This document shows positions 56,667 to 64,000 of a stretch of DNA of 64,000 bases, piece after piece (within the stretch, counting starts at the first letter, position 1; each line of letters begins with the position of its first letter). The notes under the pieces were generated by a model. It saw nothing but the letters and a program-made list of their open reading frames with translations, had not been told where the DNA came from and searched no databases. Location of the stretch: the NCBI GenBank assembly GCA_947500525.1, contig CANMSH010000003.1, positions 62,001-126,000 on the forward strand, read 5' to 3'. The position numbers and the translations under genes were made by a program. The stretch comes from an uncultured Flavobacteriaceae bacterium. Its GTDB lineage: Bacteria; Bacteroidota; Bacteroidia; Flavobacteriales; Flavobacteriaceae.

Positions 56667-56746
56667 TAACTATTTTTTGAAACTATCATAGCCAGATGAG
56701 CAATTCTTATTTTTCAATTAATATCCCTTGATTATCTACTATTCAT

Positions 56747-57517
56747 TTACATATTGTAAACACCTCCATTAATATCGAGGGTAGCGCCAGTAATAAAGCC
56801 ATCATATTCAGACGCCAGATACAATACTGCGCGCGCCACGTCGCCCACATTACCCGCTCGCTGAATTGGTATACCTGCTATTGTTGCATCTGCAGATTCT
56901 TTAGTAGTATGTGTATCATGAAATAGGGTACCTAGTATAAGCCCGGGCGCAACGGCGTTTACTCTAGTTCCTTGAGCTCCCAATTCTGTAGAGAGTGCTC
57001 GTGTATAGGTTAAAATAGCCCCTTTACTGGTAGCATAGGCCAGAGAACCTGGATGCCCTCCTTTTCTTCCTGCAAGTGATGCCAAATTAACAATACTGCT
57101 GTTTTCATTCTTAGCAAGATATGGTGCAGCCGCTCTTGTCACAAACATCATAGAGGTCAAATTTATATCCATGACTTTATACCAAAATTCAGTTCCAATT
57201 TCATTCAACATTTTTCGTGCAACGAGTGAACCTGCATTATTAATTAGAATATCCAAACCACCCAGTGCTTCTATTGTTTTTTCAACTAATACATTAGCAT
57301 CTTCTTCCTTCGTTAAATCACCTTTTATGATGACTGCCTTTTGTCCTTTTTTTAATGCATATTCCATCAATTCTTTTGCCTTATCTTGACTAGAAAAATA
57401 ATGGATGGCAACATGCGCTCCAGAATCAATAAAATGCTTCGAAATTGATTCTCCAATTCCCTGAGCACCCGCTGTTATTAAAACTCTCTTATCCGCTAAT
57501 TTATTAATGTTACCCAT
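56747..57517 (-). CDS. SDR-family oxidoreductase in the alginate lyase operon
   Basis: 256 residues. SDR motifs: VLITAGAQGIGESISKHF (here TAGAQGIG instead of TGxxxGIG), ILINNAGSL, Ser and Y-x-x-x-K in SLAYATSKGAIL, and NAVAPGLILGT. Last gene of the PL6-PL7-NRAMP-PL7-SDR operon, 11 bp after the PL7 gene. Candidate DEH reductase or a dehydrogenase for a related uronate derivative; only distantly similar to the SDR at 42788. Confidence 0.82.
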   Translation of the reverse strand: MGNINKLADKRVLITAGAQGIGESISKHFIDSGAHVAIHYFSSQDKAKELMEYALKKGQKAVIIKGDLTKEEDANVLVEKTIEALGGLDILINNAGSLVARKMLNEIGTEFWYKVMDINLTSMMFVTRAAAPYLAKNENSSIVNLASLAGRKGGHPGSLAYATSKGAILTYTRALSTELGAQGTRVNAVAPGLILGTLFHDTHTTKESADATIAGIPIQRAGNVGDVARAVLYLASEYDGFITGATLDINGGVYNM

Positions 57518-57528
57518 GTTTTAATTTT

Positions 57529-58617
57529 TTAATTAATTCTATCATTCTTCGTGAAATAGCCCATGTTAGAAATTGCAGCTTTACTTACTTCTAAGTTCGC
57601 CGTTTTAAACCACACCTCGGTGTAATTTCCATCTTCGTATTGTTTCTTAATATCACCTCCGTGTGTTTCTGCTCCAGAACACCAATTTTTATTTATCTCA
57701 GGAGATTTTCCATTCGTTTGATTGTATGATCCTAACTTAAAAAAAAGACCTTCATTCGCATATGCCTTTTTGCGCTCTACTCCATCTTGTCCGATGGGCA
57801 CAAATAGCTCTTGAACTTGTTTTGGAATATCTGCTGATGTGGTATACTCTGATTCGATTAAATTTTTTGTAAATATTTTGGTTTCGTGCCCTTCGCTCCT
57901 AAATTTCAAATTCATTATCCCATCCTTAACAATAATCTCGTAACTAAACTCCTCACCTAATGCGATACCATCCGTGGGCTCTTCTGGATAGGTATTTTCA
58001 TTGCTGCCAACTGCAGAAAAGTCATACCCCCAAACAGCAGTAGAATAATCCCATCTCCCTGAATTATCTTCGCCCTCGGTATTGATTTCATAATGCCAAA
58101 AAACTGAACCTTTGGTATGACCAGGGAACTTCTTATAAAAAATTTTAAGCGGTTCATTTTCATGTCCATCTGCACTATGAATTTGACCAATAACAACCGA
58201 GTATGAAGCTGCCACACGAGCATCTCCCGTTGTTGATACATTCATTATTTTGAGACTAGCTGCTAATTTATCATCGGCAGTTGTAGGATACCATTTTTTC
58301 AATTGGGCTAATTCGGTTCGGCAATTGTTTGATGTACCATGAGTATTCCCAGCATTTGGCGTTTTATAAACTACCCAATCCTCTTTACCATCATTGACTG
58401 TATAAAAGAAATCTTTGTGTTCGAAATCATTAGCGACACCAACATTTGATCCATCTCCTAAAATTAAATTCCAGTCCTCAAAAAAAGGAGTCACGTCACT
58501 CGCATAGACTAATTTTGGCCCGTCCTTTTTAACGGTTTTTTGAGGTTTCACGCAACTATTCAGGAAAAGAAGAATACCAAGAACTCCAAACAGATATGTG
58601 TTATTTTGTTTCGTCAT
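57529..58617 (-). CDS. PL7 alginate lyase, lipoprotein (PL7_5-like)
   Basis: 362 residues. Lipobox LFLNSC. The lyase motifs are the variant set CRTELAQ, VVIGQIHSADGHENEPLKIF and FFKLGSYNQ (the first Tyr is Phe). The long GHENEPLKIFYKKFPGHTKG insert and sequence resemblance to exolytic PL7 subfamily 5 enzymes such as Zobellia AlyA5 suggest release of short products. A close paralogue lies at 59935. Sandwiched between the NRAMP-like transporter gene (18 bp) and the SDR gene (11 bp). Confidence 0.88.
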   Translation of the reverse strand: MTKQNNTYLFGVLGILLFLNSCVKPQKTVKKDGPKLVYASDVTPFFEDWNLILGDGSNVGVANDFEHKDFFYTVNDGKEDWVVYKTPNAGNTHGTSNNCRTELAQLKKWYPTTADDKLAASLKIMNVSTTGDARVAASYSVVIGQIHSADGHENEPLKIFYKKFPGHTKGSVFWHYEINTEGEDNSGRWDYSTAVWGYDFSAVGSNENTYPEEPTDGIALGEEFSYEIIVKDGIMNLKFRSEGHETKIFTKNLIESEYTTSADIPKQVQELFVPIGQDGVERKKAYANEGLFFKLGSYNQTNGKSPEINKNWCSGAETHGGDIKKQYEDGNYTEVWFKTANLEVSKAAISNMGYFTKNDRIN

Positions 58618-58635
58618 TTTGAATAAGGTTTGTTT

Positions 58636-59910
58636 TTAAAAATACTCCAATAAGGCCAGTGTACCGTTATAGGAAATCAATAGTGAGAAAAACAATGCAG
58701 CAAAGATTCCTACGTAAACCCCCATGCTCGTTTTATAACCTTTCATGACTTTTTTATTACGCAGTATTAGTATAATTCCAAGAATAACAATTGGCAATAC
58801 GAACACATTAAATACTTGTGATAAAATTTGAATTTCGATAGGATTTGCCCCAAAAACAGGTCCTATTAACGCAACTAAACATGCCACTGCCGTAATAATT
58901 CGAAATTGGCGCGAATTGGTATCTATTGTTCCAGATTGATAGTCGGCCACCAAAAGGGGAGCTATAAGTAAGCAAGGAAAAATAGAAGATAAACCAGCAC
59001 TCAATGCTCCAAAAAAGAAAATGACAACTGCCCATTTGCCTGCAACTGGTTCTAAAGTATTTGCCATATCTAGTACATGAGTAACTTCTTTACCCTGACC
59101 AAACAAAGCTCCGGAAGCTACGGCCATAATAGTGGCACTTATTACAAATATTAAAATTGCTGCTGTAATCGCATCTTTCTTTTGTTGGTCTACGTTTTTG
59201 ATGGTCCATCCTTTTCCCTTTACGAATAATGGACGAGATAAAAATGTAGCCGCGGCCATCGTTGTACCTACAAACGCGGCAACTAGCATTTTTCCACCTG
59301 GCACTTCCGGTATCGTTGGTACCAAACCTTTCACTACATCTATCGGTAAGGGTTGTACGAAAAATAATGAGAGTAGAAACGAAAACCCCATGAAGGTGAC
59401 AAAGATGATCAATATCTTTTCAAAAAAAGAATATTTCCCTACCAGCATTAATAAATAAAAAGTAACAATTATAGTAATCGCGATTATTAGAACCGACACA
59501 TACTTATGAGCATTCAATCCTTCAAAGTTTAAGGCGAGTATTTCGAAAATAATATTTGATGAAATTCCTAAAATTCCCATGAGAGAATTCCATTGCCCAA
59601 ATGTGATTCCAATAATAACTAAGATTGCTAATGTTTTACCAAATTTTAGATGTTTTTTAAATCCGTAAAGCGCAGTTTCTCCAGATATTAAGGCATAATT
59701 TCCGTAAGCAAACATCAAAATTCCCGAAAAAAGACAACTTAATAAAAGTACCCACAACAACTGCATATTAAATTTACTTCCGGCAACAATCATAGAAGTG
59801 ACACTGCCCGTACCGATAGTATATCCAATAGCAAAAATACCTGGTCCAAAACTTAAAACTAAAGCAACAATTTTCTTGATTAAGGATGTGTTAGTTGATG
59901 TTGCTTTCAT
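58636..59910 (-). CDS. NRAMP-fold transporter lacking the metal-binding motifs
   Basis: 424 residues with about 11 hydrophobic helices. The N-terminal LSFGPGIFAIGYTIGTGSVT aligns with NRAMP helix 1, but the metal-coordinating DPGN is GTGS. In helix 6 the MPH motif is MAA (VGTTMAAATFLSRP). The general NRAMP pattern (GETALYGFKK, GFSFLLSLFFVQP) is otherwise kept. Both main metal-ligand motifs are gone, so Mn/Fe transport is unlikely. Encoded inside a lyase operon between two PL7 genes, so an organic substrate such as a uronate, or a different ion, is possible. Inner membrane. Confidence 0.78.
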   Translation of the reverse strand: MKATSTNTSLIKKIVALVLSFGPGIFAIGYTIGTGSVTSMIVAGSKFNMQLLWVLLLSCLFSGILMFAYGNYALISGETALYGFKKHLKFGKTLAILVIIGITFGQWNSLMGILGISSNIIFEILALNFEGLNAHKYVSVLIIAITIIVTFYLLMLVGKYSFFEKILIIFVTFMGFSFLLSLFFVQPLPIDVVKGLVPTIPEVPGGKMLVAAFVGTTMAAATFLSRPLFVKGKGWTIKNVDQQKKDAITAAILIFVISATIMAVASGALFGQGKEVTHVLDMANTLEPVAGKWAVVIFFFGALSAGLSSIFPCLLIAPLLVADYQSGTIDTNSRQFRIITAVACLVALIGPVFGANPIEIQILSQVFNVFVLPIVILGIILILRNKKVMKGYKTSMGVYVGIFAALFFSLLISYNGTLALLEYF

Positions 59911-59934
59911 AATACTGGGGTATAAAATTTATTT

Positions 59935-60957
59935 CTAATTGCTTGGCTTTGTGCTTTCTCCTACTGTTGCTTTTCTAAACCAAACTTCGGCATAACTTCC
60001 GTTGGCATATTGCTTTGAGATATTACCATCGTACGTTTCTGACTTTGTACTCTTAGCATTCGCTTGATTGTAAGCTCCTTGTTTAAAATAATTTAGTTCA
60101 CCAGCATATGCCTTTTCTCGTTCAACACCACCTCCTTTTTCTCTATTTGCATATACTTTTATTACTTGTTCTGGGATATCTTTTTTTGTCGCAAATTCAG
60201 ATTTGATAAGGCTCTTTGTAAATTGAATCGTTTCATGATTTTCGCTAGTAAAAGTCAAATACATAATACCTTTATAGACATTTACCTCGTAACTAAACTC
60301 TTCTCCTAGAGCAATACCATCAGTTGGTTCTTCAGGATACCTATCTGGACTTGAACCAACAACAGAAAAATCATACCCCCAAATCGCAGTTGAATAATCA
60401 AATCTTCCAATATTATCTCCTTTTGTATTGATTTCGTAATTCCAAAAGACAGAGCCTTTTGTATGCCCTGGAAATTTTTTATAGTAGATCTTTAATGGTT
60501 CATTTTCATGACCTTCTCCACTATGAATTTGACCGATGACCACACAGTATGAAGATGCTGCAGTTGCATCACCCGTTGTTGAAACATGCTTTACTTTGAG
60601 CGTTCCTGTTAACTTACCTCCTTCTTCAGGAATCCAATGTCTTTTTTCGCCTAGTTCTGTTCTTGTATTACTAGATGTTCTTGAAGTTACGCCAGAGTTT
60701 GGTGTTTTATAAACCACCCAATCCGTTCCATTTTCAGTTTCAACATAAAAAAAGTCATCTTTTTGAAAGTTAACCAAACTATCAGTTCGTGTGCCATCTC
60801 CTAAAAGGATTTTCCATTCTTTCATAAAAGGAAGCACATCGCTTGGATATTTCAAATTACCTTCAACTTTATCGTTCAAAACTGAATCAGGTTTGACAGT
60901 ATTTTTACACGCAAAGAGTACTGAACATATTATTAAGAGATGTATTACTTTTTTCAT
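59935..60957 (-). CDS. PL7 alginate lyase, lipoprotein (paralogue of the 57529 gene)
   Basis: 340 residues. Lipobox SVLFAC. Motifs RTELGEK, VVIGQIHSGEGHENEPLKIY and YFKQGAYNQ are intact, including the Tyr that is Phe in the paralogue. Shares nearly all core segments with the 57529 product (SDVLPFMKEWKILLGDGT versus SDVTPFFEDWNLILGDGS). 19 bp after the PL6 gene and 24 bp before the NRAMP-like gene. Probably periplasmic or surface-attached and exolytic. Confidence 0.88.
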   Translation of the reverse strand: MKKVIHLLIICSVLFACKNTVKPDSVLNDKVEGNLKYPSDVLPFMKEWKILLGDGTRTDSLVNFQKDDFFYVETENGTDWVVYKTPNSGVTSRTSSNTRTELGEKRHWIPEEGGKLTGTLKVKHVSTTGDATAASSYCVVIGQIHSGEGHENEPLKIYYKKFPGHTKGSVFWNYEINTKGDNIGRFDYSTAIWGYDFSVVGSSPDRYPEEPTDGIALGEEFSYEVNVYKGIMYLTFTSENHETIQFTKSLIKSEFATKKDIPEQVIKVYANREKGGGVEREKAYAGELNYFKQGAYNQANAKSTKSETYDGNISKQYANGSYAEVWFRKATVGESTKPSN

Positions 60958-60976
60958 TTATTTCTGTTTGGATTAC

Positions 60977-63307
60977 TTAATACATCAATTTTAACTTCAA
61001 ATTTTCTTCCGTTTTTATCTTTCCTGAATTTGAAACTTCATTGTTAGTGGCTCCGTTGTTTTTTGCTCCCCACAAAATAGAAACGAAATCAACTGGATTA
61101 TTTTTAAACGTATTATCGGCAATATGTACGTTGATTATTCCTCTATGATTCAACAGTATTTTGTTTTTCTCATCTATGCCACAATCGGTGAAAGAGCTAT
61201 TTGTTATTGAAAGATTACCTCCAATAGTCGATTCGTCATAACCCCCTCGATAATAATCAATCACATTTTGCCTAACACTCTTAAAGCTACAATTAGTTAT
61301 AGTTAAATATTCGGTGTTATAATCTCCCTTATCATTTGTCTCTTCAGATAATTCTATTCCGTTTACACAATCATTAATGTAGGTACTATCGAATGTAACA
61401 CATTCGGCAAACGATTCTTTATAGGCTTTTAAAACATAATCAAAATTGGCTATTTCACAATTTACTACGGTCAATCCAAAATGATTTGACATATTCTCTT
61501 TTAAACTGGCAAACGCATAATTTGAATTATTTCCGCTTAACAGCGCATTCTTTAATGTTAATTTTCCGTAAGGATGTAACTCAAAAAGAGGTGAGTTAGA
61601 TGACCCCGAGTACATTAGTGCTGCTTTATTATCAGCATTAGATTGAATAGTCAATATTTTATTGATTACCAAAGAAGTATTCAATTCATAAGAACCTTGA
61701 CCTAACATTATAATATCTCCGTCAGTAGCCTCCTTAATTTTGACCCTTAATTCTTCTGTGTTTGTTACAGTATGTGTAACTGGATCTTTTGAAATTGTTT
61801 CATTTGAAAACCACGTCGCTCCATACTTAGATTTATCTAAAATATTTGGGGCAGAAACGTCAAAGTCAACTACTGCACCAATACCTTTATTTCCCTTTCG
61901 GGAAACCCCGAATAAATCATTCTCAATGGTATTAAAATCAAAACCAGCATAAGCTTCTATGCTATCTGGAACTCCAGAAGGAAGAACGATGTTTTCTGAT
62001 TTTTTTATTAATTCTAGGGAAGCCTCAGAAATACCATCATTAAAGCCTTCAAAGTTCACTCCTTGATTATGAACAATATTATTCTTGAACGTTACTCCAT
62101 CTGCCTTATCGTTTTCAACAACTATCGCTGCTAATCCCTTTTCATTATAAACAACGTTATTAGCAACTGTGGTCCTTATGGCTCTCGCCGAACGAATTTC
62201 GGATTTTGGAAGCACATCAGCTTGGTCAATATTCGTACCAACTCCAAACTGCCAAGGTGAGCTACAGTTAACGTAAGTATTGTAAGCCACCACAACATCG
62301 GTCACTTGATTGTATCGATTTAAGGGTGACTTTGGGATCCCATTCATTACGGCCAAAGGACTCCTAAAACTCTTTCCTTTTAAACCATAAAAATAATTAT
62401 TAATTACCCAGTGCCCTGTGTTAATAATACGTATACCTCCATAATTTTCATTCACACCATCTCCAATAAAATAATTTCCATCTATCGTTACATAATTACC
62501 ATGTCTCGTAACTAATGAGCCTTCGCTCTTATAAAAAACATTGTTCTTAAAAACGTTAAAATTAGTTTTACTCGAAATCACTTCAACCTCACCGTTGCAT
62601 TCTTCAAATAAATTGTTGGCAACAAAAGTATGGCTTGGCGACATAGACGTATAACTATCACCTAATTGTATCGTCTCTCCACTAGGACCTCCTTTTACAG
62701 GTCTTGGTCCGAAATGATTATTTATAATTTTATGATAATTATTAATACTTTCAATACCAGCAATACTTACTCTGACTGTTGGACCACGATTGGTTTTTCC
62801 TGCGATATAAGAATTACTTAACTCATTATTTCTTCCCCAAAACTGAACCCACAAATCGCTATTATCACGTTTCGGTTTGTTAAAATCTTCAATTACACAA
62901 TTCGTTACTTTACAGTTATTGGATATTTCGTCTGGTTTATCCTTGTTACTTATTTTAAAATCAATCACTGCATTTGATGGTGAGTATCCATTTTTGAAAT
63001 AGAGTCCTTTAACAACTAAATATGATCCACCAAACTTCAAGTATGATTTGCCTTCGATAGAAACTTTACCTTCAGTTTCTGCCCTTAACGTTATTGGTTT
63101 ACTTTTTGAACCTTCTCCACGAAACCTAATTTCAACATCCTTCCAAATCCCATCTTTCAATACGATTTCATCACCTGGCTGGGCTACTTTTATGGCTTCG
63201 TTCAGTTCTTCTATGTTTTGTACTAGATTTATGTTGTTTTGTACATCTTTACAAGAAAGAAGACAACAGCACATTAAAAAACAGATAAAAAGGGGGCGAT
63301 ATTTCAT
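60977..63307 (-). CDS. PL6 alginate lyase (chondroitinase-B-like), lipoprotein
   Basis: 776 residues. Lipobox CCCLLSCKD. The N-terminal right-handed beta-helix has the PL6 core: AQPGDEIVLKDGIWKDVEIR, WVQFWGRNNELSNSYI, GETIQLGDSYTSMSPS, EVISSKTNFN with the catalytic Lys and SLVTRHGNYVTIDGNYF with the catalytic Arg. A second beta-helix follows from ~residue 500, as in two-domain PL6 enzymes such as AlyGC. It acts on alginate, most often with preference for MG or G regions depending on subgroup. First gene of the second lyase operon, directly behind a two-box operator. Confidence 0.92.
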   Translation of the reverse strand: MKYRPLFICFLMCCCLLSCKDVQNNINLVQNIEELNEAIKVAQPGDEIVLKDGIWKDVEIRFRGEGSKSKPITLRAETEGKVSIEGKSYLKFGGSYLVVKGLYFKNGYSPSNAVIDFKISNKDKPDEISNNCKVTNCVIEDFNKPKRDNSDLWVQFWGRNNELSNSYIAGKTNRGPTVRVSIAGIESINNYHKIINNHFGPRPVKGGPSGETIQLGDSYTSMSPSHTFVANNLFEECNGEVEVISSKTNFNVFKNNVFYKSEGSLVTRHGNYVTIDGNYFIGDGVNENYGGIRIINTGHWVINNYFYGLKGKSFRSPLAVMNGIPKSPLNRYNQVTDVVVAYNTYVNCSSPWQFGVGTNIDQADVLPKSEIRSARAIRTTVANNVVYNEKGLAAIVVENDKADGVTFKNNIVHNQGVNFEGFNDGISEASLELIKKSENIVLPSGVPDSIEAYAGFDFNTIENDLFGVSRKGNKGIGAVVDFDVSAPNILDKSKYGATWFSNETISKDPVTHTVTNTEELRVKIKEATDGDIIMLGQGSYELNTSLVINKILTIQSNADNKAALMYSGSSNSPLFELHPYGKLTLKNALLSGNNSNYAFASLKENMSNHFGLTVVNCEIANFDYVLKAYKESFAECVTFDSTYINDCVNGIELSEETNDKGDYNTEYLTITNCSFKSVRQNVIDYYRGGYDESTIGGNLSITNSSFTDCGIDEKNKILLNHRGIINVHIADNTFKNNPVDFVSILWGAKNNGATNNEVSNSGKIKTEENLKLKLMY

Positions 63308-63317
63308 ATATATAGAA

Positions 63318-63370
63318 TTGGTTTACCAGTTTGGTTTACCAAATATATACATATTTATTTAGTATCCAAA
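63318..63370 (-). promoter_or_regulatory. PL6-operon promoter with two tandem GntR-type boxes
   Basis: TTGGTTTACCAG (63318-63329) and TTGGTTTACCAA (63331-63342), 13 bp apart. Minus-strand promoter: TTTG (63370-63367), 19 nt, TATATTTG (63347-63340), a full consensus match, with the -7 element overlapping the outer box. The start of transcription falls within the boxes. Confidence 0.78.
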
Positions 63371-63408
63371 TACTTTTCTAATTAGGCTCAACATCGCTGG
63401 CAGAAATA

Positions 63409-64000
63409 TTAAATATGAAACCAATCTTGAACGTTCGAAATTACCGCATCGTCTCCAGCCTTACTTTCGAATTCATTGTTTTGCTGATTATAGGTATAAG
63501 GTTTACTCCATTCATCAATATTTGTGACTATTTGCTGAATCGCGTCACACATAAACAGCACCTCTTGGTTGGTAGTTACGGGGTGCAAAGATAAACGCAC
63601 CCACCCTGGCTTAATCGTTAAATTTTTATCTATAATACCTCTAGTAATTTTTTTCGACTTGTCTTCGCTAAGATCGAACAAATGATGACTATATGTACTC
63701 GCGCAAGACCACCCTCCTCTTGATTGAATACCAAAACGATCATTTAACAAACGTACTATTAAATTATAATGAATGTCTTTAATACCAAAAGAAACGCATC
63801 CAATTCTTGGCTCATCATTATAGCCCAATAAGAACAACCCTGGAATTTCTTGTAGCTTTTCAAAACACAAGGCTAATAATTCTTCTTCTCTTTTGGCTAT
63901 ATTTTCAACACCCATTTTATCTTTTAACTGCATTGCTAATGCGGCTCTCATTACCTGCAAAAAACCTGGTGTTCCACCATCTTCTTTCGTCTCTATATCA
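63409..64000 (-). CDS. Class V aminotransferase-fold PLP protein, C-terminal part (cut by window edge)
   Basis: The frame stays open to the right edge (residues reading ETKEDGGTPGFLQVMRAALA at the cut), so a TTG at 63960 is internal, not the start. The visible ~197 residues include EDGGTPGFLQ, a typical class V (SufS/cysteine desulfurase-like) segment, the small domain (RIGCVSFGIKDIHYNLIVRL), and RGGWSCASTYSHHLFDLS at the place of the catalytic-Cys loop of cysteine desulfurases. Stops at 63409; the upstream part including the PLP lysine is outside. Separated by 101 bp from the PL6 gene and probably unrelated to alginate use. Confidence 0.82.
   Translation of the reverse strand, partial: DIETKEDGGTPGFLQVMRAALAMQLKDKMGVENIAKREEELLALCFEKLQEIPGLFLLGYNDEPRIGCVSFGIKDIHYNLIVRLLNDRFGIQSRGGWSCASTYSHHLFDLSEDKSKKITRGIIDKNLTIKPGWVRLSLHPVTTNQEVLFMCDAIQQIVTNIDEWSKPYTYNQQNNEFESKAGDDAVISNVQDWFHI

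Noticed and set aside
1-64000. CRISPR arrays, tRNA or rRNA genes, prophage or transposase genes
   Set aside because: No regular spacer-repeat units, cloverleaf-like sequences or mobile-element protein motifs were seen in reading the window.

Overview
The window (about 64 kb, AT-rich) looks like chromosomal DNA of a marine flavobacterium (Bacteroidota, Flavobacteriaceae; Zobellia-, Maribacter- or Cellulophaga-like lifestyle). The evidence is two SusC/SusD polysaccharide-utilisation loci, C-terminal type IX secretion sorting domains, TTTG-N19-TAnnTTTG promoters, and enzymes for algal substrates. No tRNA, rRNA, CRISPR array or complete insertion sequence was seen.

Layout. (1) 1-2603: a T9SS-exported protein cut at the left edge by one base. 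(2) 2961-15080: an exopolysaccharide-type locus in two oppositely directed halves. Minus strand: a TPR/outer-membrane-barrel protein (2961-5018). Plus strand: STAS protein, a response-regulator/GT2 glycosyltransferase fusion, a Wzx-like flippase and a GT4 glycosyltransferase. Minus strand again: a large GT-C-like membrane protein, an Ig-like secreted protein and a membrane-anchored GH5-like hydrolase. The parts list resembles Pel-type export systems by analogy, but the regulation (STAS plus receiver-GT fusion) is unusual. (3) 15335-20504: signalling genes: a TPR histidine kinase with its NarL-type regulator, a 54-residue lipoprotein, a LytTR regulator with a defective receiver domain, and a secreted unknown. 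(4) 20801-23506: another T9SS protein.

(5) 23563-39515: a compact utilisation locus: GntR regulator, SusC, SusD, FG-GAP/ASPIC lipoprotein, cytoplasmic GH36 alpha-galactosidase, SSS sodium symporter, and a single-polypeptide glycerol kinase-glycerol-3-phosphate dehydrogenase fusion. A cytoplasmic alpha-galactosidase together with glycerol catabolism points to a galactosyl-glycerol, most simply the red-algal osmolyte floridoside.

(6) 39833-63370: a complete alginate system. Surface/periplasmic lyases (four PL7, one PL17, one PL6), SusC/SusD, a PKD lipoprotein, KdgF, SDR reductases, an MFS uronate permease, KDG kinase and KDPG aldolase take alginate to pyruvate and glyceraldehyde-3-phosphate. 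Two regulators are encoded: a LacI-type protein with two 22-bp operators in front of itself and kdgK, and a FadR-type GntR repressor. Three promoters (susC, PL17, PL6) carry tandem TTGGTnnACCAA-type boxes at exactly 13-bp spacing, overlapping the -7 element. The operon also carries an NRAMP-fold transporter whose metal-binding motifs are gone. A plus-strand promoter-like element and a strong terminator lie antisense to the long susC leader, suggesting an antisense sRNA. (7) The right edge holds the C-terminal part of a class V aminotransferase-fold protein.

Functions are inferred from motifs and context read by eye; no database search was possible.
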